NCBI RefSeq assembly: GCF_014863355.1
Contig: NZ_JACZEP010000001.1
Coordinates: 248,001 to 312,000, forward strand
Direction: 5' to 3'
Length of the DNA: 64,000 bases
Origin: Aminobacter carboxidus
Lineage (GTDB): Bacteria; Pseudomonadota; Alphaproteobacteria; Rhizobiales; Rhizobiaceae
Part shown: positions 1-8,127 of the stretch, piece after piece
How the letters are laid out: each line of letters opens with the position of its first letter
Numbering within the stretch: position 1 is the stretch's first letter
Notes under the pieces: generated by a model
Seen by the model: the letters and a program-made list of their open reading frames with translations, nothing else
What the model was told of the DNA's origin: nothing
Databases searched by the model: none
Translations under genes and position numbers: made by a program

Positions 1-1
1 A

Positions 2-1747
2 GGCCGTTTCGATGAATCGTTGCCTTATGCCCAGATGCTGAAGACAGTTCCCGACGTGGAGCGCTTCTCGCGTCTGGCGCTGGCCGTCGATACGTTCCGC
101 AAGAAGGATTACGAAGGCGCAGAGAAATGGCTCAAGCTTGCTCTTGAGTCCGATCTCGACCGTCTGATCACCGCCGTCATGACCGCCTGGGCCCAGCAGG
201 GCGAAGGTCGTGGCAATGATGGGCTGCAGTTCCTCGACAAGCTCGAAGGGCCTGAATGGTATGAACTGTTCAAGACCTATCACAGCGCCCTGATCGCCGA
301 GACCGCCGGCCAGAAGGACAAGGCCGACGAGATTTATCGCGCCACCATCGACAATCTCGGCGCCGGCAGTGCCGCACCCGAGACCTGGATGCGCGCGGCC
401 GAGGCTTATGCCGGCTTCCTGGCACGCTCGGGCAAGAAGACCGAAGCGCTGGCCATTCTCGATCGCGCCGAGGAGTTTGCACCCGCCAAGCTGCCGATTT
501 CAGCCCTGCGCGACAAGATCACCAAGGGCGAGAAGATCCCGCCGCTGGTGGCCAACCCGCAGGATGGCGCAGCTGAGGTCCTTCTCAACCTGTCGACTGC
601 GCTGAATCGCGGTGGTGGCGAACCCTTCGTCAGGCTGTACCTGCAATATGCGCTGGCACTGAAGCCGGAGAGTGACGAGTTGCTGGTGCAACTCGCAGCT
701 ATTGCCGAGCAGCAGCAGAACGGCGAAGAGGCGATCGAGCTTTACCGCCGCGTACCGGCAACCTCGCCGCTCAAGCGGCTGTCGGAACTGCAACTCGGCC
801 TCAACCTGGCCGACCTCAAGCGCCATGAAGAGGCGATCAAGCATCTGAAGGCACTTGTCGAGGCCAATCCGGACGACATGCGCGGTTATCTCGCGCTTGG
901 CGGTGTCTATGCCTCGACCGACAATTACCGCGCCTCAGCCGATGTCTATGACAAGGCAGTCGGTGTGCTGAAGACGCCGACCAACGCCAACTGGAACGTC
1001 TTCTACCAGCGCGGCATCGCTTATGAGCGGCTGAAGGAATGGCCCAAGGCCGAGCCCAACTTCCGCGAGGCGCTGAAGCTGTTCCCCAACCAGCCGCAAG
1101 TGCTGAACTACCTAGGTTATTCCTGGGTCGACATGAACATGAATCTCGAGGAAGGCCTCGGGATGATCAAGCAGGCGGCAGACCTTCGCCCGAGCGACGG
1201 CTACATCATCGATTCGCTCGGCTGGGCCTACTACCGCCTCGGCAAGTTCGACGATGCCGTGCGCGAGCTCGAGCGTGCCGTGTCGCTCAAGCCTGATGAC
1301 GCCGTGCTCAACGACCATCTCGGCGACGCCTACTGGCGCGTCGGGCGCAAGCTGGAAGCGACCTTCCAGTGGAGCCATGCGCGCGACATGAAGCCGGAGC
1401 CGAAGATCCTGGCCGACGTCGAGCAGAAGCTTGCCAAGGGCCTGCCGGAACTGCCGGGCAAGCCGACCGCGCTCGAAGCTCCGGTCAAGCCGATCGTGGT
1501 CAAGCCGGCTGTGCCTGCGCCGGCCAGCCAGAAGAAGAGCGAACTGGAAACACCAGTGGCGGAACCCGCTGCCCAGGTGATCCCCGCCGCCTACAAGGTG
1601 CAGCGTGGACAGTCGCTGTGGTCGATCGCCAATGACGTGCTCGGCAATGGCGACCGCTACCGTGAAATCCTCGATCTCAATCCGCAACTGCGTGGCGATC
1701 CCGCGCGGCTGGCACCGGGCCAGGAACTTCAGCTGCCGGGCAAGTGA
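2..1747 (+). CDS. Tetratricopeptide-repeat protein with C-terminal LysM domain (5' end outside window)
   Basis: The reading frame is open from the first bases of the window, so the true start lies upstream; the internal TTG at 20 is not a convincing start. About 581 residues are visible. The first ~460 form helical TPR repeats, clearest at residues ~335-455 (GYSWVDM, SLGWAYYRLGKFDDAV, HLGDAYWRVGRKLEA). A Pro/Ala/Lys-rich linker follows, then a final ~50-residue LysM-like unit (YKVQRGQSLWSIAN ... NPQLRG ... LAPGQELQLP). LysM units bind peptidoglycan or chitin-like glycans, so an envelope location is likely, but the signal peptide would lie outside the window. Exact partner or function is unknown. 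A hairpin terminator follows at 1807. Confidence 0.85.
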   Translation, partial: GRFDESLPYAQMLKTVPDVERFSRLALAVDTFRKKDYEGAEKWLKLALESDLDRLITAVMTAWAQQGEGRGNDGLQFLDKLEGPEWYELFKTYHSALIAETAGQKDKADEIYRATIDNLGAGSAAPETWMRAAEAYAGFLARSGKKTEALAILDRAEEFAPAKLPISALRDKITKGEKIPPLVANPQDGAAEVLLNLSTALNRGGGEPFVRLYLQYALALKPESDELLVQLAAIAEQQQNGEEAIELYRRVPATSPLKRLSELQLGLNLADLKRHEEAIKHLKALVEANPDDMRGYLALGGVYASTDNYRASADVYDKAVGVLKTPTNANWNVFYQRGIAYERLKEWPKAEPNFREALKLFPNQPQVLNYLGYSWVDMNMNLEEGLGMIKQAADLRPSDGYIIDSLGWAYYRLGKFDDAVRELERAVSLKPDDAVLNDHLGDAYWRVGRKLEATFQWSHARDMKPEPKILADVEQKLAKGLPELPGKPTALEAPVKPIVVKPAVPAPASQKKSELETPVAEPAAQVIPAAYKVQRGQSLWSIANDVLGNGDRYREILDLNPQLRGDPARLAPGQELQLPGK

Positions 1748-1806
1748 GCCGCATCGGGCGGCGGTCTTTGCACCGCAGCTTGACCCTAACAATAGGGCGG
1801 AATAGG

Positions 1807-1834
1807 ACGGGGCCTTCTCTGGCCCCGTTTTCTT
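1807..1834 (+). terminator. Rho-independent terminator after the TPR-LysM gene
   Basis: Perfect 8-bp arms ACGGGGCC and GGCCCCGT with a 6-nt loop are followed by TTTTCTT. It lies 60 bp after the TPR stop and 30 bp before glyQ, so it likely separates the two transcripts. Confidence 0.75.
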
Positions 1835-1864
1835 GCGGGGCGCGCCAATGATCGAGCTTCGCCC

Positions 1865-2809
1865 GTGACCGACCAGATGCCCGCCCACATGCACCCCAGC
1901 CGCTCTTTCCAGGGGCTGATCCTGACGCTGCACAGCTATTGGGCGGCGCATGGTTGCGTCATCCTGCAGCCTTACGACATGGAAGTGGGCGCGGGCACCT
2001 TCCACCCGGCAACAACATTGCGCGCGCTTGGGCCCAAGCGCTGGAACGCTGCCTATGTCCAGCCTTCGCGCCGCCCCAAGGACGGCCGCTACGGCGAAAA
2101 CCCCAACCGGCTACAGCACTATTACCAGTACCAGGTGATCCTGAAGCCGAACCCGTCCAACCTCCAGGAGCTCTATCTCGGCTCGCTCAAGGCGATCGGC
2201 ATCGATCCGCTGGTCCATGACATCCGCTTCGTCGAGGACGATTGGGAAAGCCCGACGCTGGGTGCCTGGGGCCTTGGCTGGGAGTGCTGGTGTGACGGCA
2301 TGGAAGTGTCGCAATTCACCTATTTCCAGCAGGTCTGCGGCATCGAATGCGCGCCCGTGGCCGGCGAGCTGACCTACGGTCTCGAACGCCTGGCGATGTA
2401 TGTGCAGGGCGTCGACAACGTCTATGACCTCAACTTCAACGGCCTCGAAGGCGACGACAAGGTCACCTATGGCGAGGTCTTCCTGCAGGCCGAGCAGGAA
2501 TATTCCAGGCACAATTTCGAGCATGCCAACACGGCGATGCTGCTCAAGCATTTCGAGGATGCCGAAGCCGAGTGCAAGGCGCTGCTCGCTGCCGGCGCGC
2601 CGGCGGAGAGCGGCAATCTTGCCCAGCACAAGATGGTGTTTCCAGCCTATGACCAGTGCATCAAGGCGAGCCACGTCTTCAACCTGCTCGATGCGCGCGG
2701 CGTGATCTCGGTCACCGAACGCCAGAGCTACATCCTGCGCGTCCGCAACCTGTCCAAGGCCTGCGGCGAGGCGTTCCTTTTGACGGAAGCGGGTGGCCTT
2801 GCGGCTTGA
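1865..2809 (+). CDS. glyQ: Glycyl-tRNA synthetase alpha subunit
   Basis: The catalytic subunit of the bacterial alpha2beta2 glycyl-tRNA synthetase, which charges tRNA-Gly in the cytoplasm. At 314 residues it has the usual length. Family signatures are visible: [53 protein letters not shown], and the aminoacylation-site stretch [19 protein letters not shown]. The start chosen is GTG at 1865; in-frame ATGs at 1877 and 1889 are also possible, and the ATG at 1848 is out of frame. The partner glyS begins 950 bp downstream, an unusually wide gap filled by a decayed DUF559 gene and a small ORF. Confidence 0.97.
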   Translation: MTDQMPAHMHPSRSFQGLILTLHSYWAAHGCVILQPYDMEVGAGTFHPATTLRALGPKRWNAAYVQPSRRPKDGRYGENPNRLQHYYQYQVILKPNPSNLQELYLGSLKAIGIDPLVHDIRFVEDDWESPTLGAWGLGWECWCDGMEVSQFTYFQQVCGIECAPVAGELTYGLERLAMYVQGVDNVYDLNFNGLEGDDKVTYGEVFLQAEQEYSRHNFEHANTAMLLKHFEDAEAECKALLAAGAPAESGNLAQHKMVFPAYDQCIKASHVFNLLDARGVISVTERQSYILRVRNLSKACGEAFLLTEAGGLAA

Positions 2810-2815
2810 GCTATT

Positions 2816-2865
2816 TTACCTCCCCCTCGATGGGGAAGGTCGCCGCGAAGCGGCGGGTGGGGGTG
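2816..2865 (+). repeat. 50-bp palindromic repeat, left copy flanking DUF559 remnant
   Basis: The segment contains two short stems, CCCC-TCGAT-GGGG and CGCCGC-GAA-GCGGCG, and a GGTGGGGGTG end. It aligns over its full length (about four fifths identical by eye) with the reverse complement of 3276-3325. The two copies therefore form inverted ends around the DUF559 remnant. It starts only 7 bp after the glyQ stop. Confidence 0.8.
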
Positions 2866-2882
2866 ATGAGGAGGAGGGCCCG

Positions 2883-3265
2883 GTGCCCAAACTCGATCGT
2901 TTCCGACTTGCGTCAGCGCGCCGTCTTCGCTCGGCAATGACCGACGAGGAGCGGATCTGTGGAAACACCTTTGGCGGATTCCTGTCGAAGGGACGCATTT
3001 CCGCAGGCAAGCCTGCTTAGGCATCTATTTCCCTGACTTCATCTCGCATAGCTTGAAGCTGATCATTGAGGTCGACGGCGCTCATCATGGTTTGGATGAT
3101 CAAAGGCAGTATGATCAAACGCGGACCTTATGGCTCGAGAGCCAAGGATATCGGGTCCTTCGCTTCTGGAATCATGAAGTGAAACAGGAGCTGGAAGCAG
3201 TTCTGGACGCCAACTTTACGGTTGTCGATGAGCGTCGCAGAGATCTGGCGAACGACGCTCCCTGA
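2883..3265 (+). pseudogene. DUF559 (Vsr-like, PD-(D/E)XK fold) endonuclease-domain protein, frameshifted
   Basis: Frame 3 encodes the usual N-terminus (LASARRLRSAMTDEER) from a GTG at 2883 and then runs off into a stop at 3018. Moving to frame 2 at about 2956 restores the family sequence: LWKHLWRIPVEGTHFRRQ, then GIYFPDFISHSLKLIIEVDG, then YRVLRFWNHEV, ending at 3265. A single base change near 2956 (one base lost) explains the break. The putative catalytic residues D and E-V-D lie in the downstream frame. DUF559 proteins are predicted nucleases related to Vsr; their role is not established. Without the full N-terminal half the gene is probably inactive. Inverted repeats flank it on both sides. 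Confidence 0.8.
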
Positions 3266-3275
3266 CTAGAAAAAA

Positions 3276-3325
3276 CACCCCACCCCGGCGCTACGCGCCG
3301 ACCCTCCCCATCAAGGGGAGGGTAA
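3276..3325 (-). repeat. 50-bp palindromic repeat, right copy flanking DUF559 remnant
   Basis: Inverted partner of 2816-2865. Read on the minus strand it starts TTACCCTCCCC and ends GGGGTGGGGTG, with internal stems CCTCCCC/GGGGAGG and GGCGC/GCGCC. It begins 11 bp after the DUF559 stop. The pair delimits a unit of about 510 bp. Confidence 0.8.
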
Positions 3326-3379
3326 GGGCGCCGCTTCGTCCTTCGCGTGGTGAAAAGAAAGATCGAATTCGTCGCTTCG

Positions 3380-3556
3380 CTATGCTGGGGCGATCATGCC
3401 CAGTCCTGCCGGAAGCTGTGCATGGGCGGCCTGGCCGTCGATCGTCTGCAATGCCTTGCGTACGCCCGGCATCCTGAATTCGGCCGGTGCCGCCACATGC
3501 ATGGCAAGCAGGGCGCTGAGGCTGAGGATCTGGAGCAGGGCGGAGGTGGTTTTCAT
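3380..3556 (-). CDS. Possible small secreted protein (58 aa), unknown function
   Basis: The minus strand between the DUF559 remnant and glyS has a 58-codon ORF starting ATG at 3556. It begins MKTTSALLQILSLSALLAMH and continues VAAPAEF, a well-formed signal peptide (Lys, 15 hydrophobic residues, Ala-rich cleavage region near residue 25). The mature part would be only ~33 residues (RMPGVRKALQTIDGQAAHAQ ...) with no recognisable domain. No strong Shine-Dalgarno sequence is seen. Its size excluded it from a 60-codon ORF cutoff. The signal peptide argues for a real gene, but it could be chance or a decayed remnant. Confidence 0.45.
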   Translation of the reverse strand: MKTTSALLQILSLSALLAMHVAAPAEFRMPGVRKALQTIDGQAAHAQLPAGLGMIAPA

Positions 3557-3756
3557 CGTCGTTCGGCCAATAGGTGTCTGTCTGAGCGTGGGTCGCTCCA
3601 GCGCGGCATCCGGTTCATGGAAATCTTCATCCCAAGGACGAATTGATCGACCGATGTCCGACAGGCGGATGGAATTTTGCCGAACGCGTGCGGGAAGGTG
3701 ACAGCGGGCGGCTGAGTTGCTATGCCGCGCGGACCATTTCCGCGTGAGCCCGTCCG

Positions 3757-6048
3757 ATGCCCGATCTGCTTTTAGAGTTGCGTTCCGAAGAAATCCCCGC
3801 GCGCATGCAGCGCAAGGCGGCGGGCGACCTCAGGAAGATGCTGACCGACGGTCTTGTCGAGGCGGGTCTGACCTACGAGGCGGCGCGCGAGTACTGGACG
3901 CCACGCCGGCTGACGCTCGACATCAGGGGGCTGACCGCCCGCTCCAAGGATGTCCACGAGGACCGCAAGGGACCAAGCACCAAGGCGCCCGAGGCAGCGA
4001 TCCAGGGCTTCCTGCGCAGCGCCGGCCTGAACTCGATTGCCGAGGCGCATGTCCACAGTGATCCCAAGAAGGGTGATTTCTACGTCGCCCATATCTCCAA
4101 GCCCGGCCGTTCGGCGGAAGATATCATCGCCGAGCTGGTGCCGGCGATCGTCAAGAGCTTCCCCTGGCCCAAGTCGATGCGCTGGGGCCCGGCTTCGGCG
4201 AAGCCCGGCAGCCTGCGCTGGGTGCGTCCGCTGCAATCGATCGTCTGTACCTTCGGCCCCGAGACCGAGGAGCCTGTGGTTGTCGACTTCGAAGTCGACG
4301 GCATCCGCTCCGGCAACGTCACGTACGGCCATCGCTTTCACGCACCCGAGGCGATCACGGTGCGCCGCTTCGACGACTACGCGTCCAAGCTCGAGGCGGC
4401 CAAGGTCGTCATCGACGCCGAGCGGCGCAAGGAGATGATTTCCGCCGACGCACGCAATCTCGCCTTCGCCAACGGCCTCGAACTCGTCGAGGACGAGGGG
4501 CTGCTGGAAGAGGTATCGGGCCTCGTCGAATGGCCGGTCGTGCTGATGGGCACGTTCGAGGACACGTTCCTCAACATTCCGTCCGAGGTCATCCGCCTGA
4601 CCATCCGAGCCAATCAGAAGTGCTTCGTCACGCGCCCGCAAGGCAGCGAGGACGCGCTCTCCAATCATTTCATCCTGACCTCGAACATCGAGGCCAAGGA
4701 CGGTGGCAAGGAAATCGCCCACGGCAATGGCAAGGTCGTGCGCGCGCGCCTGTCGGATGCGCTCTACTTCTGGAACACCGACCAGGGCGACCTGCCTGAC
4801 CTCGACACGTTGAAGCGGTCGGCCGAAGCCTTCGGTCTCGACCTCAAGAAGCCGCTCGACCAGCGTATGGCCCGCCTCGATCATCTCGGCGTGACCTTCC
4901 ATGCCAAGCTCGGAACGCAAGGACAGCGCGTCCAGCGCATCCGCGGGCTCGCCCGCGAGATCGCGCCGCTTGTCGGCGCCGAGCCGAAACTGGCCGACCG
5001 CGCTGCTGTGCTCGCCAAGGCCGATCTGCAGACCGAGGTCGTCGGCGAGTTCCCCGAACTGCAAGGCGCCATGGGCCGCAAATATGCGCTGCTGCAGGGC
5101 GAGAGCCCGTCGGTGGCGGCCGCGCTCGAGGAGCACTACAAGCCGCAGGGTCCGTCCGACCGCGTGCCGGCCGATCCGGTTTCGGTGTCGGTGGCGCTCG
5201 CCGACAAGCTCGACACCCTCGTCGGCTTCTGGACCATCGACGAGAAGCCGACGGGTTCGAAGGACCCGTATGCGTTGCGCCGCGCTGCACTCGGCATCGT
5301 CAGGATCATCCTTTCGGCGCGTGGCCGTTTGCCGCTACAGACGTTGTTCGACGCAGCACTACGGCAGTTGGAGGAAGCCTCAGTGCAGCGCAAGCTTGCT
5401 GCCTTCGAGGCATCGCAGGCAGCGATCGACAGCGGCGATGTCGACGGCGAACAGGATGTCGACAATGCGCTCGCTGCCTATGAGGCGGAGTTGCGCAAGG
5501 AAACCATCGACCGTGCCGCCCCGCTCAAGGCCGACCTGATCGCCTTCTTCCACGATCGCCTCAAGGTCTATCTGCGCGAGCTCGGCGCCCGCCACGATCT
5601 GATCGACGCTGTCATCACGCCCGAGGCCGACGATCTTCTGACCATTACCCGCCGTGTAGAGGCACTCGGCAAGTTCCTCGACACCGAGGATGGCAAGAAC
5701 CTGCTCGCCGGCACCAAGCGCGCGGCCAACATTCTGGCCGCCGAGGAGAAGAAGGGGACTGCCGTTGCAGACGCCGTCGACCCGGCCCTGTTTAGCGAGG
5801 AAGCCGAAAAAGCACTGTTTGCGCCGGTGAATCAGGCTGTCAGCGAAGCCGGCCAAGCAGTTCGCAATGAAGACTTTTCGGCCGCCATGCGCGCGCTTAG
5901 CGTGTTGCGTGAACCTGTTGATTCATTCTTCGAGAAAGTCCTCGTTAATGACGAGGATGTCGCCGTGCGCGCCAACCGCCTGGCGCTGCTGGCACGCATC
6001 CGTGCAGCGACCGACCAGGTCGCCGACTTCTCCAAGATCGCGGGATAA
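3757..6048 (+). CDS. glyS: Glycyl-tRNA synthetase beta subunit
   Basis: The 763-residue beta subunit, which binds tRNA-Gly and works with GlyQ. It opens with the family N-terminus [17 protein letters not shown] and contains the conserved blocks [56 protein letters not shown] and the C-terminal anticodon-binding helical domain ([39 protein letters not shown]). Length and start are typical. It is not directly coupled to glyQ here and presumably has its own promoter in 3557-3756, where I see no clear consensus. A GC-rich hairpin follows the stop. Confidence 0.97.
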   Translation: MPDLLLELRSEEIPARMQRKAAGDLRKMLTDGLVEAGLTYEAAREYWTPRRLTLDIRGLTARSKDVHEDRKGPSTKAPEAAIQGFLRSAGLNSIAEAHVHSDPKKGDFYVAHISKPGRSAEDIIAELVPAIVKSFPWPKSMRWGPASAKPGSLRWVRPLQSIVCTFGPETEEPVVVDFEVDGIRSGNVTYGHRFHAPEAITVRRFDDYASKLEAAKVVIDAERRKEMISADARNLAFANGLELVEDEGLLEEVSGLVEWPVVLMGTFEDTFLNIPSEVIRLTIRANQKCFVTRPQGSEDALSNHFILTSNIEAKDGGKEIAHGNGKVVRARLSDALYFWNTDQGDLPDLDTLKRSAEAFGLDLKKPLDQRMARLDHLGVTFHAKLGTQGQRVQRIRGLAREIAPLVGAEPKLADRAAVLAKADLQTEVVGEFPELQGAMGRKYALLQGESPSVAAALEEHYKPQGPSDRVPADPVSVSVALADKLDTLVGFWTIDEKPTGSKDPYALRRAALGIVRIILSARGRLPLQTLFDAALRQLEEASVQRKLAAFEASQAAIDSGDVDGEQDVDNALAAYEAELRKETIDRAAPLKADLIAFFHDRLKVYLRELGARHDLIDAVITPEADDLLTITRRVEALGKFLDTEDGKNLLAGTKRAANILAAEEKKGTAVADAVDPALFSEEAEKALFAPVNQAVSEAGQAVRNEDFSAAMRALSVLREPVDSFFEKVLVNDEDVAVRANRLALLARIRAATDQVADFSKIAG

Positions 6049-6052
6049 TACA

Positions 6053-6071
6053 GGGCGGCGCGAAGCCGCCC
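6053..6071. terminator. Hairpin between convergent glyS and a secreted-protein gene
   Basis: GGGCGGC and GCCGCCC arms around GCGAA sit exactly between the glyS stop and the stop of the convergent minus-strand gene at 6082. There is no T tract, so it is a candidate bidirectional terminator rather than a classical one. Confidence 0.5.
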
Positions 6072-6081
6072 GACTCACGTG

Positions 6082-6465
6082 TCAGTCGAGCAGGCGGACC
6101 TTGACGCTCTGCCTGTAGACCTGGACCTCGATCAGCGGCTCGCCGCGTAGGATCGCGCTGCGGGTCGAATTGTTCATCGCGCCCGGCTTGTTCAGCAACT
6201 GCTCGAAGCGGGCGCGCTTGGCATTGGTGGTGAACCAGTCGTCGATGTCGTCTTCCTCGTCGGTCTGGATGTGCCTATGCACATTGGCGCGATCCTGCCG
6301 CACGACTTGGGCAGCACTACCGAGGGCGTAGCCATCGCTCGCCTGGTGATCCTTCTCCGAGATGCGCGCGACATAGGTGCCGAGCAGCTGGTCGGCTTGT
6401 ACAGCACTGGTGCCCAGGAGAAACGCGGCGGCGAGCCCCACCGCAATGGTGCGAACAGTCTTCAT
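6082..6465 (-). CDS. Secreted protein of unknown function (127 aa)
   Basis: The N-terminus MKTVRTIAVGLAAAFLLGTSAVQA is a clear Sec signal peptide with cleavage predicted after residue 24. The mature ~100 residues are charged (RISEKDHQASDGYALGSAAQ, TDEEDDIDDWFTTNAKRARF) and end in a predicted beta-rich tail (EPLIEVQVYRQSVKVRLLD). I do not recognise a family. The gene converges on glyS. A second small secreted-protein gene lies upstream on the same strand, but the ~94-bp gap leaves co-transcription uncertain. Confidence 0.75.
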   Translation of the reverse strand: MKTVRTIAVGLAAAFLLGTSAVQADQLLGTYVARISEKDHQASDGYALGSAAQVVRQDRANVHRHIQTDEEDDIDDWFTTNAKRARFEQLLNKPGAMNNSTRSAILRGEPLIEVQVYRQSVKVRLLD

Positions 6466-6559
6466 GGATCAACCCCTTGCCCAGCGTAGGTGGCAAGGCG
6501 CTACACGGCTCGTCATACTGCCGCAACGGTGCACGCCGCCTCAAGTGCGGTCAAACGGC

Positions 6560-6973
6560 CTATTCAGTTGGCGCAACTGCCTGGGCCGGTTCGCCGACAG
6601 TGCCGTCGCTCGACGCCGGCAGCGGCGTCTGGCCCTCGGCAGCAGTCTGCGGCGCCGGCGCGGCGTCGGGAGATGCAGGCGCAATGGAAGCCGGTTCCGG
6701 TGATGCGCTGCCGACTTCGCCGCCGCGGATGACCATCAACTCGGGGCCCATCTTGTGGTTGATGCTTGCGGGCTTGGTCTCGATCGCCGCGACCTTGCCG
6801 GTGTCGACCGAGGGAGCGCCGATCTCGACGATCGACCTTGTGGCCGACTTCGGCGCGTCGACGGCGACCGAGGACGGGCTGACCGCTTTGCCTTCGACAA
6901 TGACGATCGAAGACGCGTGAACCGAAGCGGACGCGGTAATGCCGGCAACAAGAAACGCAGCAAGCAGGCGCAT
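6560..6973 (-). CDS. Secreted low-complexity protein of unknown function (137 aa)
   Basis: MRLLAAFLVAGITASASVHA is a signal peptide. The mature protein has a short beta-prone part (SIVIVEGKAV, RSIVEIG, GPELMVIRGGEVG) and a C-terminal half rich in Ala, Pro and Ser (PASIAPASPDAAPAPQTAAE), typical of a disordered periplasmic or envelope tail. No conserved domain is recognised. It is divergent from the tsaC/Sua5 gene. Confidence 0.7.
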   Translation of the reverse strand: MRLLAAFLVAGITASASVHASSIVIVEGKAVSPSSVAVDAPKSATRSIVEIGAPSVDTGKVAAIETKPASINHKMGPELMVIRGGEVGSASPEPASIAPASPDAAPAPQTAAEGQTPLPASSDGTVGEPAQAVAPTE

Positions 6974-7142
6974 TTGGCCCCCAGAGTTGAATCAATCTTG
7001 TAGCGCAATGTAACTGACGCGCGGTTGCAACCGGCTTGCGAAGATGCAGTGCATTTTAGGCAATGCCCGGATTCTTGGGCGTTAGACTTGTCGCATCGTG
7101 CCGCGCGCGGTAGGGACCGGGCATGCAACTGGAAGCTATGAC

Positions 7143-8111
7143 GTGGCGGAACTGATCGCAGCGGACAAGGCGATGGACGCGGCACTGGCACTGCTTGGTG
7201 CCGGCGAAGTCGTCGCCATTCCGACCGAGACCGTCTATGGCCTCGCCGGCGACGCCACCAATGGTGAGGCCGTTGCCCGCATCTTCGAGGCCAAGGGCCG
7301 TCCGCGCTTCAACCCGCTGATCGCCCATGTCGCCGACATGGCCATGGCCGAGCGCATCGGCGTGTTCGACCCGCTGTCGCGCAAGCTTGCGGAAAAGTTC
7401 TGGCCAGGGCCGCTGACGCTGGTCGTGCCCCTGCGTCCGGGGGCAGGCATCCACCCGCTGGTGACGGCCGGGCTCGACACCATCGCCTTGCGCATGCCCA
7501 AGGGTTTTGGCGGCACCTTGATCGCCAGGCTCGGCCGGCCGCTGGCGGCACCAAGCGCCAACAGCTCGGGCAAGATCAGCTCGACGAGTGGTGAGGCGGT
7601 GGCCAATGACCTCGGCGCGCGCATCCCGCTGGTCGTCGACGGCGGCGCAACGCCGGTTGGTCTCGAGTCGACGATCGTCAAGGTCGAGGATGGCAAGGTG
7701 CGGCTGCTCCGTCCCGGCGGTGTTCCGGCAGGCGACATCGAAGCTGTCTGCGCCGCGCCGCTGCTGCGCGGCATGACCGCCGGCGTCGAAGCGCCCGGCA
7801 TGCTTGCTTCGCATTATGCGCCCGGTGCCCAGATGCGCCTGAACGCGGAAAGTGTCTGGGCAGGCGAGGCACTGCTGGGTTTCGGTCCGCGCCGCGCCGA
7901 AGGCTGGCAGCAGGCGCGCGCCTTCCTCAATCTGTCCGATAGGGGCGACCTGCGCGAAGCGGCAACAAATCTCTTCGCGCATCTTCAATCGCTCGACCGC
8001 AGCGGTGCCGCGTTGATTGCTGTCGAGCCGATACCGTCCGACGAGCTCGGCGAAGCCATCAACGACAGGCTGGCGCGCGCCGCGGCCCCCCGTGACAATC
8101 CTCACATCTGA
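7143..8111 (+). CDS. L-threonylcarbamoyladenylate synthase (Sua5/YciO/YrdC)
   Basis: Makes threonylcarbamoyl-AMP from threonine, bicarbonate and ATP, the first step of the t6A37 tRNA modification. The YrdC domain fills residues ~5-195 (AIPTETVYGLAGDATN, KGRPRFNPLIAHV, FWPGPLTLVV, LAAPSANSSGKISST, ESTIVKVEDGKVRLLRPGGV). A C-terminal Sua5 domain follows a linker with ASHYAPGAQMRL, so this is the long Sua5 type rather than short TsaC. I prefer GTG at 7143, which has GGAAG 7 nt upstream; an alternative GTG at 7098 adds 15 unconserved residues. The next gene starts 16 bp later, so the two may be co-transcribed. Confidence 0.93.
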   Translation: MAELIAADKAMDAALALLGAGEVVAIPTETVYGLAGDATNGEAVARIFEAKGRPRFNPLIAHVADMAMAERIGVFDPLSRKLAEKFWPGPLTLVVPLRPGAGIHPLVTAGLDTIALRMPKGFGGTLIARLGRPLAAPSANSSGKISSTSGEAVANDLGARIPLVVDGGATPVGLESTIVKVEDGKVRLLRPGGVPAGDIEAVCAAPLLRGMTAGVEAPGMLASHYAPGAQMRLNAESVWAGEALLGFGPRRAEGWQQARAFLNLSDRGDLREAATNLFAHLQSLDRSGAALIAVEPIPSDELGEAINDRLARAAAPRDNPHI

Positions 8112-8127
8112 ACTTAGCTTCCGTCAC

